A DNA stretch of 64,000 nucleotides, from assembly GCF_031085375.1 (NCBI RefSeq), contig NZ_JAVCWF010000001.1, positions 1,550,001-1,614,000 of the forward strand, in the 5' to 3' direction. Every line of letters begins with the position of its first letter. Within the stretch, counting starts at the first letter, position 1. Below the pieces are notes generated by a model. That model made no database searches and was not told the origin of the DNA. It saw only the letters and a program-made list of their open reading frames with translations. This document shows, piece by piece, positions 27,788 through 36,990 of this stretch. This DNA comes from Lactiplantibacillus brownii (GTDB taxonomy: Bacteria > Bacillota > Bacilli > Lactobacillales > Lactobacillaceae). The translations under genes were made by a program, and so were the position numbers.

Positions 27788-29095
27788 TTACTTTTCATCA
27801 TCATTGTGTTCAGCGTTCTTCAAAGCGTCACCAACTAAATCACCTAAACTGAAACCAGTTGATTCTTCCGGTGCATTAGCCGTTGAGCGTTCTGAAGCGG
27901 AACGGTTGTCGCGACGATTGTTGTTACGACGGTTGTTATTTCCACCGCGATTGTTGTTATTGTTATTACTGTGGCTTTCTTCTTCGCCTTCAGCAGCTTG
28001 TGGCTTTTCTTCCAAAGCTTTGATCGACAATGCCAACCGCTTTTCGTCTGGACGAACATCCAAGACTTTAACTTTAATTTCTTGGCCAACCTTTAAGACA
28101 TCATTAGGTGTCGCAATGTGTTGGTGTGAAATTTGTGAAATATGAACCAAACCTTCAACGCCAGGGAACACTTCAACGAAGGCCCCAAAGCTTGTCAAAC
28201 GCTTAACTTTACCATCAAGAACAGCGCCTTGAGGGGCTTTTTCTTCAATTCCATCCCAAGGTTCTGGCAAAGTAGCTTTGATTGAAAGTGAAACCCGTTC
28301 GCGGTCTGCATCAACAGATAAGATCTTAACCTTAACTTCTTGACCGACCTTCAATACGTCAGCAGGCTTTTCAACCCGTTCGTATGAAATTTCTGAAACG
28401 TGAACCAACCCGTCGATACCACCGAGGTCAACGAAGGCCCCAAAGTTTGTCAAACGAGCCACTTTACCAGTAACCGTTTCGCCAGCTTGCAACGTTTGTA
28501 AAGCTTCAGCGCGTTGTGCTTCGCGTTGCTTTTCAACAACGGCACGGTGTGATAAGATCAAGCGATTTTCGCTAGGTTCGATTTCAATAATCTTAAGTTC
28601 AAGTTCTTTGCCTTTGTAAGCACTCAAGTCTTCAACGTAATGATCATCAATCATTGAGGCAGGGATGAAGCCACGAACGCCAGCATCAACGACTAAGCCG
28701 CCTTTAACTACTTGCGTTACAGGAGCTTTAATCGTATGACCTGCTTCGTATTCTTTTTCTACATCGTCCCAAACTTTGCGAGCTTCTAAACGACGATGTG
28801 ACAGTAAATAACTGCCGTTTTCTTTATCGGTGCCAATCCGAGAAATGACAACCAAGTCTAAGACGTCGCCAACTTTAGCGACCTCGTTGACATCTTCAAC
28901 CCGTTGCGTTGAAAGTTCTTTCAATGGTACGACACCTTCAACCCCGGTACCTTGGATCCCAACAATAACTTGCTTGTCGTCGTCAATAGCTAAGACTTCA
29001 CCCTTAACTACATCACCGACATTAACTTCTTCGACACTATTTAAAGCGTCTAAAAGTTCTTTCTTCTCATTTTGACTGTTTTCGTTTTCACTCAT
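27788..29095 (-). CDS. rpsA: S1-domain RNA-binding protein (30S protein S1 homologue)
   Basis: A 435-residue protein with four S1 domains, roughly residues 20-90, 108-172, 192-262 and 277-346, recognisable from GTVTGKVARLTNFGAFVDLG-type strands and VHVSEIS or VHISQIS turns. It helps mRNA bind the ribosome. The C-terminus is unusual: a tract of Asn, Gly and Arg (about 372-400) followed by an acidic end. The start follows CAGGAGG. It lies between cmk and der as ypfD does in Bacillus. Confidence 0.94.
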   Translation of the reverse strand: MSENENSQNEKKELLDALNSVEEVNVGDVVKGEVLAIDDDKQVIVGIQGTGVEGVVPLKELSTQRVEDVNEVAKVGDVLDLVVISRIGTDKENGSYLLSHRRLEARKVWDDVEKEYEAGHTIKAPVTQVVKGGLVVDAGVRGFIPASMIDDHYVEDLSAYKGKELELKIIEIEPSENRLILSHRAVVEKQREAQRAEALQTLQAGETVTGKVARLTNFGAFVDLGGIDGLVHVSEISYERVEKPADVLKVGQEVKVKILSVDADRERVSLSIKATLPEPWDGIEEKAPQGAVLDGKVKRLTSFGAFVEVFPGVEGLVHISQISHQHIATPNDVLKVGQEIKVKVLDVRPDEKRLALSIKALEEKPQAAEGEEESHSNNNNNNRGGNNNRRNNNRRDNRSASERSTANAPEESTGFSLGDLVGDALKNAEHNDDEK

Positions 29096-29183
29096 GCAAA
29101 TTTCCTCCTGTCAACAATAACTCTAACCTATATCATAGCTGAAAAAGCGATGAAAAGCTAGCTAAAAGCACCAACTTGTGCAA

Positions 29184-29867
29184 TTAGATTGCTGAACTTT
29201 GTTTTTTTATGATGTTCGCAATGGTATCCACGACTTCGTTGATCGACATAGGTGTCGTATCAACCAAGACAGCATCCGCTGCTTGGGTCAGTGGTGAAAC
29301 CTTACGAGTTGAATCCTTATGATCTCGGAGCTCAATTTCAGCTTGCAGTTGTGCAAGGGGTGTATTGATCCCTTTGGTGATATTTTCAGCGTACCGCCGC
29401 TTAGCGCGTTCGGCTGCTGAGGCCACTAGGAAGATTTTAACTTCCGCTTGTGGCAATACGGTCGACCCAATATCGCGGCCATCCATCACTACACCACCAG
29501 CAGCGGCAATTTGCCGTTGTTGTGCGGTTAAAATGGTCCGAACTTTGGACAATGCCGCAATCGTTGAGACATTATTTGTCACATCCGGTTGCCGAATCGC
29601 CGCCGTGATATCCTCACCGTTGGCAAAAACCAGCTGATCGGGTTCCCCCGGTTTGAAACTAATTGTCAAGGTCTGCATCAATTCGGCCACGGCCGCTTCA
29701 TCTGTCAGCGCCACTTGATGGGTCATGGCCCAATACGTGACGGCGCGATACATCGCGCCTGTATCCACGTAAATATAGCCAAAGCGTTTGGCAACTAACT
29801 TAGCGACCGTACTTTTGCCAGCCGAAGCGGGACCATCAATGGCCACTTGTAATGCTTGTTCCGCCAT
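29184..29867 (-). CDS. cmk: Cytidylate kinase
   Basis: Phosphorylates CMP and dCMP to the diphosphates. The 227-residue protein has the P-loop DGPASAGKST (11-20), YVDTGAMYRAVT, the DGRDIGSTVLP CMP-binding segment and the LRDHKDSTRKVSPL lid. It follows the LysM gene by 35 nt with a GAGGAG ribosome site, and closes the ypbB-recQ-lysM-cmk run. Confidence 0.97.
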   Translation of the reverse strand: MAEQALQVAIDGPASAGKSTVAKLVAKRFGYIYVDTGAMYRAVTYWAMTHQVALTDEAAVAELMQTLTISFKPGEPDQLVFANGEDITAAIRQPDVTNNVSTIAALSKVRTILTAQQRQIAAAGGVVMDGRDIGSTVLPQAEVKIFLVASAAERAKRRYAENITKGINTPLAQLQAEIELRDHKDSTRKVSPLTQAADAVLVDTTPMSINEVVDTIANIIKKQSSAI

Positions 29868-29902
29868 GAACTTTAACTCCTCACCATTTTAAAAATCGTG
29901 TT

Positions 29903-30541
29903 TTAACGGACACGTAACCGTTGACCAGCTGAGATCGTCGATGAGGACGACAAGCCGTTTAATTCAAGGAGTTTGTCCACGGAGATCCCGGCATTTGTCG
30001 CGACCCGATAAACCCCTTGACCAGCAGCGACCGTCACATACTTAGCCTCAGCATCTGATGAGGAACTGCTACTGTCACTACTCGCCGAACTGGATTCAGC
30101 ACTACTGGATTCAGTCGACGATTCGTCTGCTTTACTGCTAGCCTTAGCGGCAGCTTTCGAACTGGCTAAAGCCAAACGACTGCTCTTAGCGGCCGCCTTC
30201 TTTTTAGCGGCAACGGATTCACTGGCTTTTTTAGCCGCTTTTGAAGATGACTTGGCTGTTGTACTCGAAGATTTTTTCTTGGAGCTGGAACTAGCAACCT
30301 GTTCAGTCTGTTGCGGATTATTCAACGAATTTTTCTTCACCAAAAAATAACCAATTGGTGCAAGTGCGAGCAACAAAATTAAAACCACTAAAACCGTGGT
30401 TAACGTGGAATTACTACTATCCTGTTTACGTTTTTGAGTTCGCGATAAATTGCCTGAATCATCCCGATCGTCTTCAAAAGTTTTATCCCAAGGTTTAGCT
30501 TTCTTGTCCTGGGGTTTTTGATCATCATTTTTTTGACTCAT
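29903..30541 (-). CDS. LysM domain membrane protein
   Basis: A 212-residue cell-surface protein: an acidic and basic cytoplasmic start (~45 residues), one membrane helix (about 46-68), a long Ser/Ala/Lys low-complexity spacer that would cross the wall, and a C-terminal LysM domain (about 166-211; VTVAAGQGVYRVATNAGIS and NGLSSSSTISAGQRLRV). LysM binds peptidoglycan sugars. No catalytic domain is present. The place beside recQ corresponds to ypbE of Bacillus. Function is unknown. Confidence 0.9.
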   Translation of the reverse strand: MSQKNDDQKPQDKKAKPWDKTFEDDRDDSGNLSRTQKRKQDSSNSTLTTVLVVLILLLALAPIGYFLVKKNSLNNPQQTEQVASSSSKKKSSSTTAKSSSKAAKKASESVAAKKKAAAKSSRLALASSKAAAKASSKADESSTESSSAESSSASSDSSSSSSDAEAKYVTVAAGQGVYRVATNAGISVDKLLELNGLSSSSTISAGQRLRVR

Positions 30542-30602
30542 AGGGTGTTCCTCCTCAAAAAACTTTCAACAAATATTGTAACATAACGCCAAACTGATTT
30601 CT

Positions 30603-32045
30603 TTAAGAATTTTGTAAAAACAATTGCGCTAAAATCTGTTCCCATGGGGTTGTGACCGGTCGACTAGTCGTTTGACGCGTTAGCAACCCCAACTCATCTA
30701 ATGGTAACCGTTCACCCGCTAATTGGCAACAGGTCGCCGTATGAACCGGAGCAGTCTCGTTAAAGTATTGCATTAAAATCGCCCGCCGACACGTTTTTGC
30801 CTGAATATAAGTTAACAGTTGTGTGAGGTCAGCCGCTTTAGCACGCTGTCGCTGCTCAAACTGTGCCGTCACTTGTGGCACCGTGTAACCGTGCGTCCAG
30901 TAATACTGTAGCACCTGGCTTAAATCGGTCGTCGCAGGCTGCTGTAACGTAAAACGCTGTTGGTCCGCTTGGATTTCAATCGCACTCGCTGACGTTAGTT
31001 CGTTCAGATTGCGGACTAATTGTTCATCCCCCGGCGCATACAATAAAACGGCTATGGCCGGTTGTCCATCCCGGCCAGCACGACCAATTTCTTGAACATA
31101 ATCGGCCAAATTATTGGGTAAATGGTAGTGGATAACTTGCCGAATATCAGCTTTGTTGATCCCCATGCCAAATGCCGAGGTCGCACAGATCACATCCAAA
31201 TCACCGGCCATAAATTGTTGTTGGATTTTAAAGCGGTCTTCGGCTGACAAACCGGCATGGTAAGCCGCAACCCGTAGCGCAGTTGTCGCTCGTAGCCAGT
31301 CTGCAATCAATTCGGTCTGCTTTTTAGAACTAAAGTAAACAATACTAGGTCGTTTGACGGTGACAACCAACTGTTGCAGTCGTTGCCGTTTGGCGGCCTC
31401 GTTGGCAACTGCTTCAACCGCCAAATAAATATTAGGTCGATTGACAGAATAAATGACCTGTTGCGCTGACGGGACTTGCAATTGATTCAGGATATCTTGA
31501 CGAACTTTCGCCGTGGCGGTCGCCGTCAGCATTAAGGTCAACGGATTGCCCAACGTTTGTTTTAAGGCTCCCAACGATAAATAATCCGGCCGAAAGTCTG
31601 GTCCCCAAGTTGAGATACAGTGGGCTTCGTCGATCACTAACAAGCTAAGCGGCACCTGCTCCACCGCCGCTAAAACTGGCGCTTGTTTCAACATTTCTGG
31701 AGAGATAAAAAGAAATTTTAATTGCTTTAAATGTCTTAAAACACTCTGACGAGCGCCAAAATCCAGTTGTGAGGTTAAAGCCGCAACTTGTTTTTCTCCC
31801 TGATAATTGAGTCGTGCCACTTGGTCTTGCATTAAGGAAATAAGTGGCGAGACCACAATAACTAACCCAGGGACCACCGTGCCTACGAGTTGATAGATCA
31901 AAGACTTCCCAGTCCCCGTTGGCAACACAGCTAACACATCTTGACCGGCCAGCAGCTCACTAATCACTTGGTATTGACCGGGACGAAATTCATCGAAACC
32001 ATATTTATTTTTCAAAAGTTGATAAAGGGCTTCACGCTGCATCAT
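30603..32045 (-). CDS. recQ: RecQ-family ATP-dependent DNA helicase
   Basis: A 3'-5' superfamily 2 helicase. In 480 residues it has Walker A LPTGTGKS (41-48), DEAH (139-142), TATAT motif III, and the GMGINKADIRQVIHYHLP and QEIGRAGRDGQPA motifs of the second RecA domain. The C-terminal part holds the zinc-binding Cys pattern (CRRAILMQYF and TCCQL) but no HRDC domain, making it a short form like Bacillus RecS. It overlaps the end of the YpbB-like gene by 14 nt, so the two are coupled. Confidence 0.94.
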   Translation of the reverse strand: MMQREALYQLLKNKYGFDEFRPGQYQVISELLAGQDVLAVLPTGTGKSLIYQLVGTVVPGLVIVVSPLISLMQDQVARLNYQGEKQVAALTSQLDFGARQSVLRHLKQLKFLFISPEMLKQAPVLAAVEQVPLSLLVIDEAHCISTWGPDFRPDYLSLGALKQTLGNPLTLMLTATATAKVRQDILNQLQVPSAQQVIYSVNRPNIYLAVEAVANEAAKRQRLQQLVVTVKRPSIVYFSSKKQTELIADWLRATTALRVAAYHAGLSAEDRFKIQQQFMAGDLDVICATSAFGMGINKADIRQVIHYHLPNNLADYVQEIGRAGRDGQPAIAVLLYAPGDEQLVRNLNELTSASAIEIQADQQRFTLQQPATTDLSQVLQYYWTHGYTVPQVTAQFEQRQRAKAADLTQLLTYIQAKTCRRAILMQYFNETAPVHTATCCQLAGERLPLDELGLLTRQTTSRPVTTPWEQILAQLFLQNS

Positions 32046-33069
32046 GACACCTCATAATCTGATAAAGTCGAAACCAGAAAAAGTCTAAGTCTGGTAAGAC
32101 CGCTTGCACCGTTTTATATTGCCAAGTTTCGATCACGGCATTGTCCGCAAAAATTGCCGCCAAGGCTGTGATTCTTGCCGAGGTTAATAGTTCCGCAACC
32201 GGAAATTCAGGCCACAAAATAGCCACCTCTAGCAAATGTTCGCGTACGGTACTGAGTTTAAGTTGACGAGCTTGTGCAATTTGGGCCAAATTTTGACCGG
32301 ACTGATAATCCTGATAAGTTTGCCAAGCACTACTGCTGACCGGGTTAACCTTCAACATTGGCTGTAACAGTGCTGCTATGGGACTCGTCGGTGTCTGTTT
32401 TAACCAGGCGACCCAATGACAACTTAAATCTTTGCGCATCACTAAGATCTCAACCGGTGACCGCTCAAACTGTCCCGCGAGTTGTTGATCCGTTTGCCCC
32501 GGAAACGCAAATCCCGTCAAGCTTTGAGAAAACACTGCCGCCGCTTGGGGTGATTGTGTTTTTAAAAACGTCACTAGATCAGCGTAAATTTGCGTGCCCA
32601 AGGTTGGGCTTTGCCACTGTCGAAACCAGTGCTTCACTTGCCGTTGTATCGTTCGATCCGTCGTAATCGGATAATAACGCCGCTGCTGATGCACGGCTTC
32701 TGACACGACTTGTAAAGCCAGCTGGCTCACCGCAGTGAATTGTCGGACATCGGCTTGTTGAAATTGAACCCAAGCCGTGGGTAAATATAACGTTTGTGCC
32801 AACTGTTTTTGCCTTTCAACCCCAGCAGCCGTCAATTGCAGGTAACCAGGTTGTGCCGCGACCAGCCATCCGTCTGCGACCAATTGTGCCGTTGCGGCTT
32901 CAAAGGTCGGCAACGCAACCCCATGCCAGCTATCTAAATAAGCTAACGTTCCGGTAGTCAGTCCGGCAAACAAGGTCGAAACGGTGCGCTTGCCACGCAA
33001 CACATTCGCTAATGCCTTAGGTCGGCGCGGCGCCGTCGTAAAGAGTAACAATAAATAATCAGCAAACAC
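32032..33069 (-). CDS. Helix-turn-helix protein, YpbB-like
   Basis: A protein of about 345 residues resembling Bacillus YpbB. No enzyme motif is visible. The C-terminal region ends with a small DNA-binding-like domain (IAQARQLKLSTVREHLLE, about 265-285). I prefer the GTG at 33067-33069, because GAAGG is 7 nt upstream. The ATG at 33106-33108 lies inside the likely -10 (TATGCT, 33104-33109) and should not be transcribed. Linkage to recQ by a 14-nt overlap suggests a partner of the helicase. Confidence 0.8.
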   Translation of the reverse strand: MFADYLLLLFTTAPRRPKALANVLRGKRTVSTLFAGLTTGTLAYLDSWHGVALPTFEAATAQLVADGWLVAAQPGYLQLTAAGVERQKQLAQTLYLPTAWVQFQQADVRQFTAVSQLALQVVSEAVHQQRRYYPITTDRTIQRQVKHWFRQWQSPTLGTQIYADLVTFLKTQSPQAAAVFSQSLTGFAFPGQTDQQLAGQFERSPVEILVMRKDLSCHWVAWLKQTPTSPIAALLQPMLKVNPVSSSAWQTYQDYQSGQNLAQIAQARQLKLSTVREHLLEVAILWPEFPVAELLTSARITALAAIFADNAVIETWQYKTVQAVLPDLDFFWFRLYQIMRCHDAA

Positions 33070-33108
33070 TCCGGCACCTTCTTTCGATTTGTTAAGCTCA
33101 TTAAGCAT

Positions 33109-33387
33109 AGCATGGAACTTAACACGTGACCAACCAAAAATTGGCCGATAATCATTGTTGTCTCTTACCTACACTCATATTTATACATATCTGCTTAGCT
33201 TGCCGCTCCGGTTGGGATGTCCTGCGCAAATTAATGATTCCAACACCAACAAGAAACGACCTCACCCCGGTAGAATACCAGAATGAGGTCGCTTAGAGAC
33301 GAAACTAAATTTATCTTATTTCTTATGAAAAATTGACAGGACCTAGCACAGAATCTCAAAAATTTCTGCATTTACTTTAACTAGACC
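33109..33387. other. Intergenic stretch before the redox module
   Basis: It holds the YpbB-like gene promoter at its left end and the SDR terminator (33250-33292). The rest shows nothing I can support. Confidence 0.5.
33250..33292 (-). terminator. Terminator of the SDR gene
   Basis: GCGACCTCA and TGAGGTCGT arms with an inner partly paired loop, followed on the minus strand by TTTCTTGTT. Confidence 0.65.
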
Positions 33388-34017
33388 TTATGCCGACAGT
33401 TTCTTCAAAGCCGTCGCAATTGGTTGATGCCCCTGCTTCATCATGATCACTCGGTCATGAACCCGATCTGCCGTCAACACGGCGACTAACAAACTAACCA
33501 CATCTTCAATTGGATTATCCCCTAATGTCGTCTCATCCAGGCTAACTTCGCCTGTCGCCGGTTCCGTCGTTAGGACCCCCGGCTGAACAATCGTATAATC
33601 TAAATTCGTTCGCTGCATCAACCATTCGTCAGCATAACGCTTAGCAATGTTATAATCCGTCAAATGCTTTAAATAACCTTCGTGCCAACGATCTGGTTGT
33701 AGTGCATAAGCAGAGCTCAACTGGATAAAACGCGAAACCCCACTCTGCTCAGCCGCTTGCATCACTTTAATCGCCCCATTTAAATCCGTTTGTAGCAAAT
33801 CTTTCCCTCGTGAACCCGCAACAAAGTAAACTGCATCAATACCGGCCATCGCCGGGCGCATCTCTGAAACATCCTGATGTAAATCTAGCTTAACGGTAGT
33901 CGGCAAATCCGGTTGATGGCGGCTATACGTCCCCACGACTTGGTGCCCTTGTACCATCAAGGCTTGTGCCAACTGATAACCGACGCGACCACTTGCGCCA
34001 ACAATTAAAATTTTCAT
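33388..34017 (-). CDS. NAD(P)-binding atypical SDR (NmrA/YwnB-like)
   Basis: A 209-residue Rossmann protein of the atypical short-chain dehydrogenase type. It has the cofactor motif GASGRVGYQLAQAL (7-20), DAVYFVAGSRG, and LSSAYALQP with YNIAKRYADE giving a YxxxK-like pair. Length and lack of a substrate domain suggest a quinone- or NADPH-sensing role or a small reductase. It is 19 nt downstream of a nitroreductase gene and ends at its own terminator. Confidence 0.85.
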   Translation of the reverse strand: MKILIVGASGRVGYQLAQALMVQGHQVVGTYSRHQPDLPTTVKLDLHQDVSEMRPAMAGIDAVYFVAGSRGKDLLQTDLNGAIKVMQAAEQSGVSRFIQLSSAYALQPDRWHEGYLKHLTDYNIAKRYADEWLMQRTNLDYTIVQPGVLTTEPATGEVSLDETTLGDNPIEDVVSLLVAVLTADRVHDRVIMMKQGHQPIATALKKLSA

Positions 34018-34035
34018 ACTACTGGTTCCCCTTTC

Positions 34036-34695
34036 TCAATCCTGAATCGTCAAAATGTCATCCGTTGCAACCCGACTAGTTCTAAAACCGTTAATCACCG
34101 ACTCATCCGCGTACCCCAGTGCGATTCCCATTAGAATTTTCTGCCCGGAATTCAATTTTAAAATTCGGCGCAACTCATCGGGATATTTTACAATTTCATA
34201 GGCTGGCATGGATTGAACGCCCTGATTGGCCGCACTCAACATTAATGTCTGCGCAAATGCTCCCGTATCAAACGTTTCCCAAGAATTGACCGGTGCCGGC
34301 ACAATTAAGTAAACCAAAGCAGGACTGTTGAACAAGCTGAGCTGGCTCGTTCCATAAGCACTTGCGCCGACATTTTTCTCCGCTAAGTACCGGCCTAGAT
34401 CGTTACTCCACGTCGCCATATTTCGACGTGGCGCCTCCGCCCAATTAGTTCGATGAGCAATTTCCAAATCGGAACTTCCCGCAACACCCTGTTCCGTACG
34501 CCGTTGAAAAACTGATTGAATCTCATTTAACGTTTTACCCGTCGCAATCACAACTTGCCATGGCTGTGCGTTGGCCCAAGAAGGCGTTAGCTGGGCCTGA
34601 TTAACTATTTTCTTTAACGTTGTCGTCGGAATCACTTGATCCCGGAAAGCACGTTCTGAATGGCGCGCTTCAAGTACTCGTTCAAAATCCATCAT
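34036..34695 (-). CDS. Nitroreductase family FMN enzyme
   Basis: A 219-residue FMN-dependent NAD(P)H oxidoreductase. The N-terminal ARHSERAFRDQVIP and the TPSWANAQPWQVVIATG, LMLSAANQGVQSMP and RILKLNSGQKILMGIALGY segments define the family. A GGAGG site precedes two adjacent ATGs; the second fits slightly better. It forms a unit with the SDR gene and is divergent from a PucR-like regulator 157 nt away, which probably controls it. Confidence 0.9.
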   Translation of the reverse strand: MMDFERVLEARHSERAFRDQVIPTTTLKKIVNQAQLTPSWANAQPWQVVIATGKTLNEIQSVFQRRTEQGVAGSSDLEIAHRTNWAEAPRRNMATWSNDLGRYLAEKNVGASAYGTSQLSLFNSPALVYLIVPAPVNSWETFDTGAFAQTLMLSAANQGVQSMPAYEIVKYPDELRRILKLNSGQKILMGIALGYADESVINGFRTSRVATDDILTIQD

Positions 34696-34796
34696 ATTTC
34701 CTCCAATTCAGTAGGCATAGTGCCATCAAAATTTAGTTTCATTTGATTACAGGACTTAGTATACCGGCTAGGCTCTGATCATTAAACGTGACTTTG

Positions 34797-34824
34797 GCCC
34801 ACACTTTTTATATACTTAGTGGGC
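34797..34824. promoter_or_regulatory. Promoter and inverted repeat of the PucR-like gene
   Basis: GCCCAC (34797-34802) and GTGGGC (34819-34824) form a perfect 6-bp dyad around TATACT (34811-34816), a likely plus-strand -10. The -35 position reads GTGACT, 17 nt before. The dyad is placed to block RNA polymerase, so it may be the operator. A second TATACT on the minus strand, around 34768-34773, would serve the nitroreductase gene. Confidence 0.45.
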
Positions 34825-34852
34825 ATTATGCACACTATCAGGAGGAATTGCT

Positions 34853-35932
34853 ATGACTGACTCGGACTTACTACTTTCTGCAATCAAGTGCACCGCACTT
34901 GATTCCTTAACCCAATTAATCGCCACCTATTTAGAACAACCGGTCTTCATCATGGATGTCACCGGACACACGATCAGCACCTCTACACCGGACCTACCTG
35001 CCGTCACCCCCGACTGGTTCCGCTTAGATACGAATCGCGGGGCCTTTCAAGATGGAACCACCGAATATTTGCGGCAACCGATCAACACGTATGCTTTAAA
35101 AATTTGGTTTCTATTCGTGGCCCAGTCAAAAGGCTACCCAGTCACGGCATCACAATTAAACCTGGTCATTCAAGTCATCAATAATTTCAATGAACGCTAC
35201 ACGGTTAATCCCAACCAAAGTGAAATGAATAGTCTCTTTACTCAACTACTACATCAACCCACCAAAACCGACATTACAAGCTTTGGTCCACTACTCAACC
35301 AACCACTAGTGATGATCACAGCCACGCCTCTAAGCACACGACCACACCAAGATGCCTTTAAACAAGCCCTGCAAAAGCAACTAACCACTATGCCGATGAC
35401 GGAAGATACTCATCAAAACTTGGTCCTAATCGTCCCCGCCACAACTGCTAAATTCGAACAAACGGCCTTAGATACGTTGGGACAACAATACCAATATTGT
35501 TTTTTCATTTCAGAACCCTACACGGACATTACGAAAAGTCGAGACTTTTTAAACATTTGTCACCAAGCGTTTAAAGCGGCCCAAAAGCTTGGTGAATTGC
35601 ATCCTGTCAACTTAACTCAAGGCTACAATATTTATATTATCTTAGACCATATGACCGACACGTCCCTATTACGCCAAACAATGTGTGCTCAGTTGCTCAC
35701 CTTAAAAGCTTACGATCGTGCGCACCATGCCGAATTATTTCAAACACTTTTCACTTATCTCGAAAACGATTGTCGCTTAAACACTACGGCCACCCAATTA
35801 CATCTACACCGCAACAGCTTAACAAAACGGTTACAACGAATTGACGATATCATCCATATCGATTGGAGCCAACCACACAAAACATTCGGCTTGCGATTAA
35901 GTTATCGCATTTTTGACTATTTAGACCATTAG
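34853..35932 (+). CDS. PucR/CdaR-type transcriptional regulator
   Basis: A 359-residue regulator. The C-terminal ~50 residues match the PucR helix-turn-helix (ENDCRLNTTATQLHLHRN, then LTKRLQRIDDII). The N-terminal region (about 1-120) reads like a small sensor domain (FIMDVTGHTISTSTPDLP). The middle is not assigned. The gene has a strong AGGAGG site, stands alone on the plus strand and is divergent from the nitroreductase-SDR pair. Its coding strand is rich in A and C, unlike its neighbours, which may hint at transfer. The inducer is unknown. Confidence 0.82.
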   Translation: MTDSDLLLSAIKCTALDSLTQLIATYLEQPVFIMDVTGHTISTSTPDLPAVTPDWFRLDTNRGAFQDGTTEYLRQPINTYALKIWFLFVAQSKGYPVTASQLNLVIQVINNFNERYTVNPNQSEMNSLFTQLLHQPTKTDITSFGPLLNQPLVMITATPLSTRPHQDAFKQALQKQLTTMPMTEDTHQNLVLIVPATTAKFEQTALDTLGQQYQYCFFISEPYTDITKSRDFLNICHQAFKAAQKLGELHPVNLTQGYNIYIILDHMTDTSLLRQTMCAQLLTLKAYDRAHHAELFQTLFTYLENDCRLNTTATQLHLHRNSLTKRLQRIDDIIHIDWSQPHKTFGLRLSYRIFDYLDH

Positions 35933-36055
35933 TTTGGCTGTCTAAATCCTTAACAAAAGCTCACCCAGCGTCACCCATACCTGAGGGGCGTGAACACTAC
36001 AGCACACTAATAGCAGCCAAAAGACCGTCATCATTTTATTCGACCATCTAATGAC

Positions 36056-36088
36056 AATAAAAAAGCCTAGGTTTTTGCACCCAGACTT
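36056..36088 (-). terminator. ribU terminator
   Basis: AAG-CT-GGT and ACC-AG-CTT arms with two mismatches on the minus strand, followed by TTTTTT. Confidence 0.6.
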
Positions 36089-36105
36089 GTTAGTTATTGA
36101 ATTGA

Positions 36106-36690
36106 TTAAACGCGGCTCATCAATTGATTACGATTTCCCAGCCACTTGGCTAAGCGATGGTAAACGAGCCAGAAGACACCCCCGACTAAGAGCCCCTTAA
36201 TCAGGTTGAACGGCACAACGGCAATCAAGACGAGTGTATTCAATGACACACTAAGCTTCATTCCCATGACTTGCATATAAAATGGCAAGACAAACGTTAA
36301 GTTGGCTAACGATTCGACCACAACTAAGCCAATCGTTGCCAGTCCGATCGCTAATGGCAGTCGCCATTTTTCATTACCACGATAATAACGTAACACGATG
36401 GCAAACGCGATGATCAGCACGGCTGAACCAAGAAAACTAGCCGCCGAACCAATCAGATCTGGAATGGCAAAGCCCATCGTTGCAGAATGGAGAAATAATT
36501 TTATCAACGTGATTGCAAAAGCACCACCCATTCCGTAAAGAAATAAGCCAATCAAAATTGGAATATCCGAAAAATCAATCTTCATCCAAGCGGCAATCGG
36601 AATGATTGGAAACTCCAGTAACATGAGAATATAAGCACACGCGCCGAGCAAGGCAATGCCCACTAGTCGGCGTAACGTTGTTTGTTGCAT
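36106..36690 (-). CDS. ribU: Riboflavin ECF transporter substrate-binding protein RibU
   Basis: RibU is the membrane S component that binds riboflavin and works with the shared EcfAAT energising module, which is not in this window. The 194-residue protein is very hydrophobic with about six membrane helices. The IDFSDIPILIGLFLYG segment is typical of the RibU/YpaA family. An FMN riboswitch with terminator directly upstream confirms the vitamin and predicts shut-off when FMN is abundant. Confidence 0.95.
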   Translation of the reverse strand: MQQTTLRRLVGIALLGACAYILMLLEFPIIPIAAWMKIDFSDIPILIGLFLYGMGGAFAITLIKLFLHSATMGFAIPDLIGSAASFLGSAVLIIAFAIVLRYYRGNEKWRLPLAIGLATIGLVVVESLANLTFVLPFYMQVMGMKLSVSLNTLVLIAVVPFNLIKGLLVGGVFWLVYHRLAKWLGNRNQLMSRV

Positions 36691-36741
36691 AACGCACCCT
36701 CCTATGGGTCATCTTCAATGAACCGCTTTGTCACATCTTCA

Positions 36742-36783
36742 CAAAAAAACGCCCGACAACAAAAGAACTGTCATCAGGGCGGG
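36742..36783 (-). terminator. FMN riboswitch expression-platform terminator
   Basis: CGCCC-TGA-TGACA and TTGTC-GGGCG arms followed on the minus strand by TTTTTTT, between the aptamer and ribU. It is the off-state hairpin. Confidence 0.85.
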
Positions 36784-36813
36784 TTTATTTGCGGATTTAT
36801 GCCAAATAAGCTC

Positions 36814-36930
36814 GATCTTCTTTATACCAGACTTTAACTGTCGACTTTGGAATTACACCAAATCACTATGCTTGCACATAGGTCGCGGGCTATAACCGCC
36901 GGTCGGGAATCACACCCTGCCCTGAAGATG
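36814..36930 (-). promoter_or_regulatory. FMN riboswitch (RFN element)
   Basis: On the minus strand the aptamer begins ATCTTCAGGGCAGGGTG and continues with ATTCCCGACCGGCGGT, GCCCGCGA, TGGTGTAATTCCAAAG and CGACAGTTAAAGTCTGG, closing with GAAGAT. These match the FMN aptamer consensus in order and spacing. A -10 (TATAAT, 36954-36959) precedes it. Confidence 0.97.
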
Positions 36931-36990
36931 AACCAAATATTTATTTTTGAACAATTATAGTTTACGCACTTTTACCAATAAATGCAAGCG

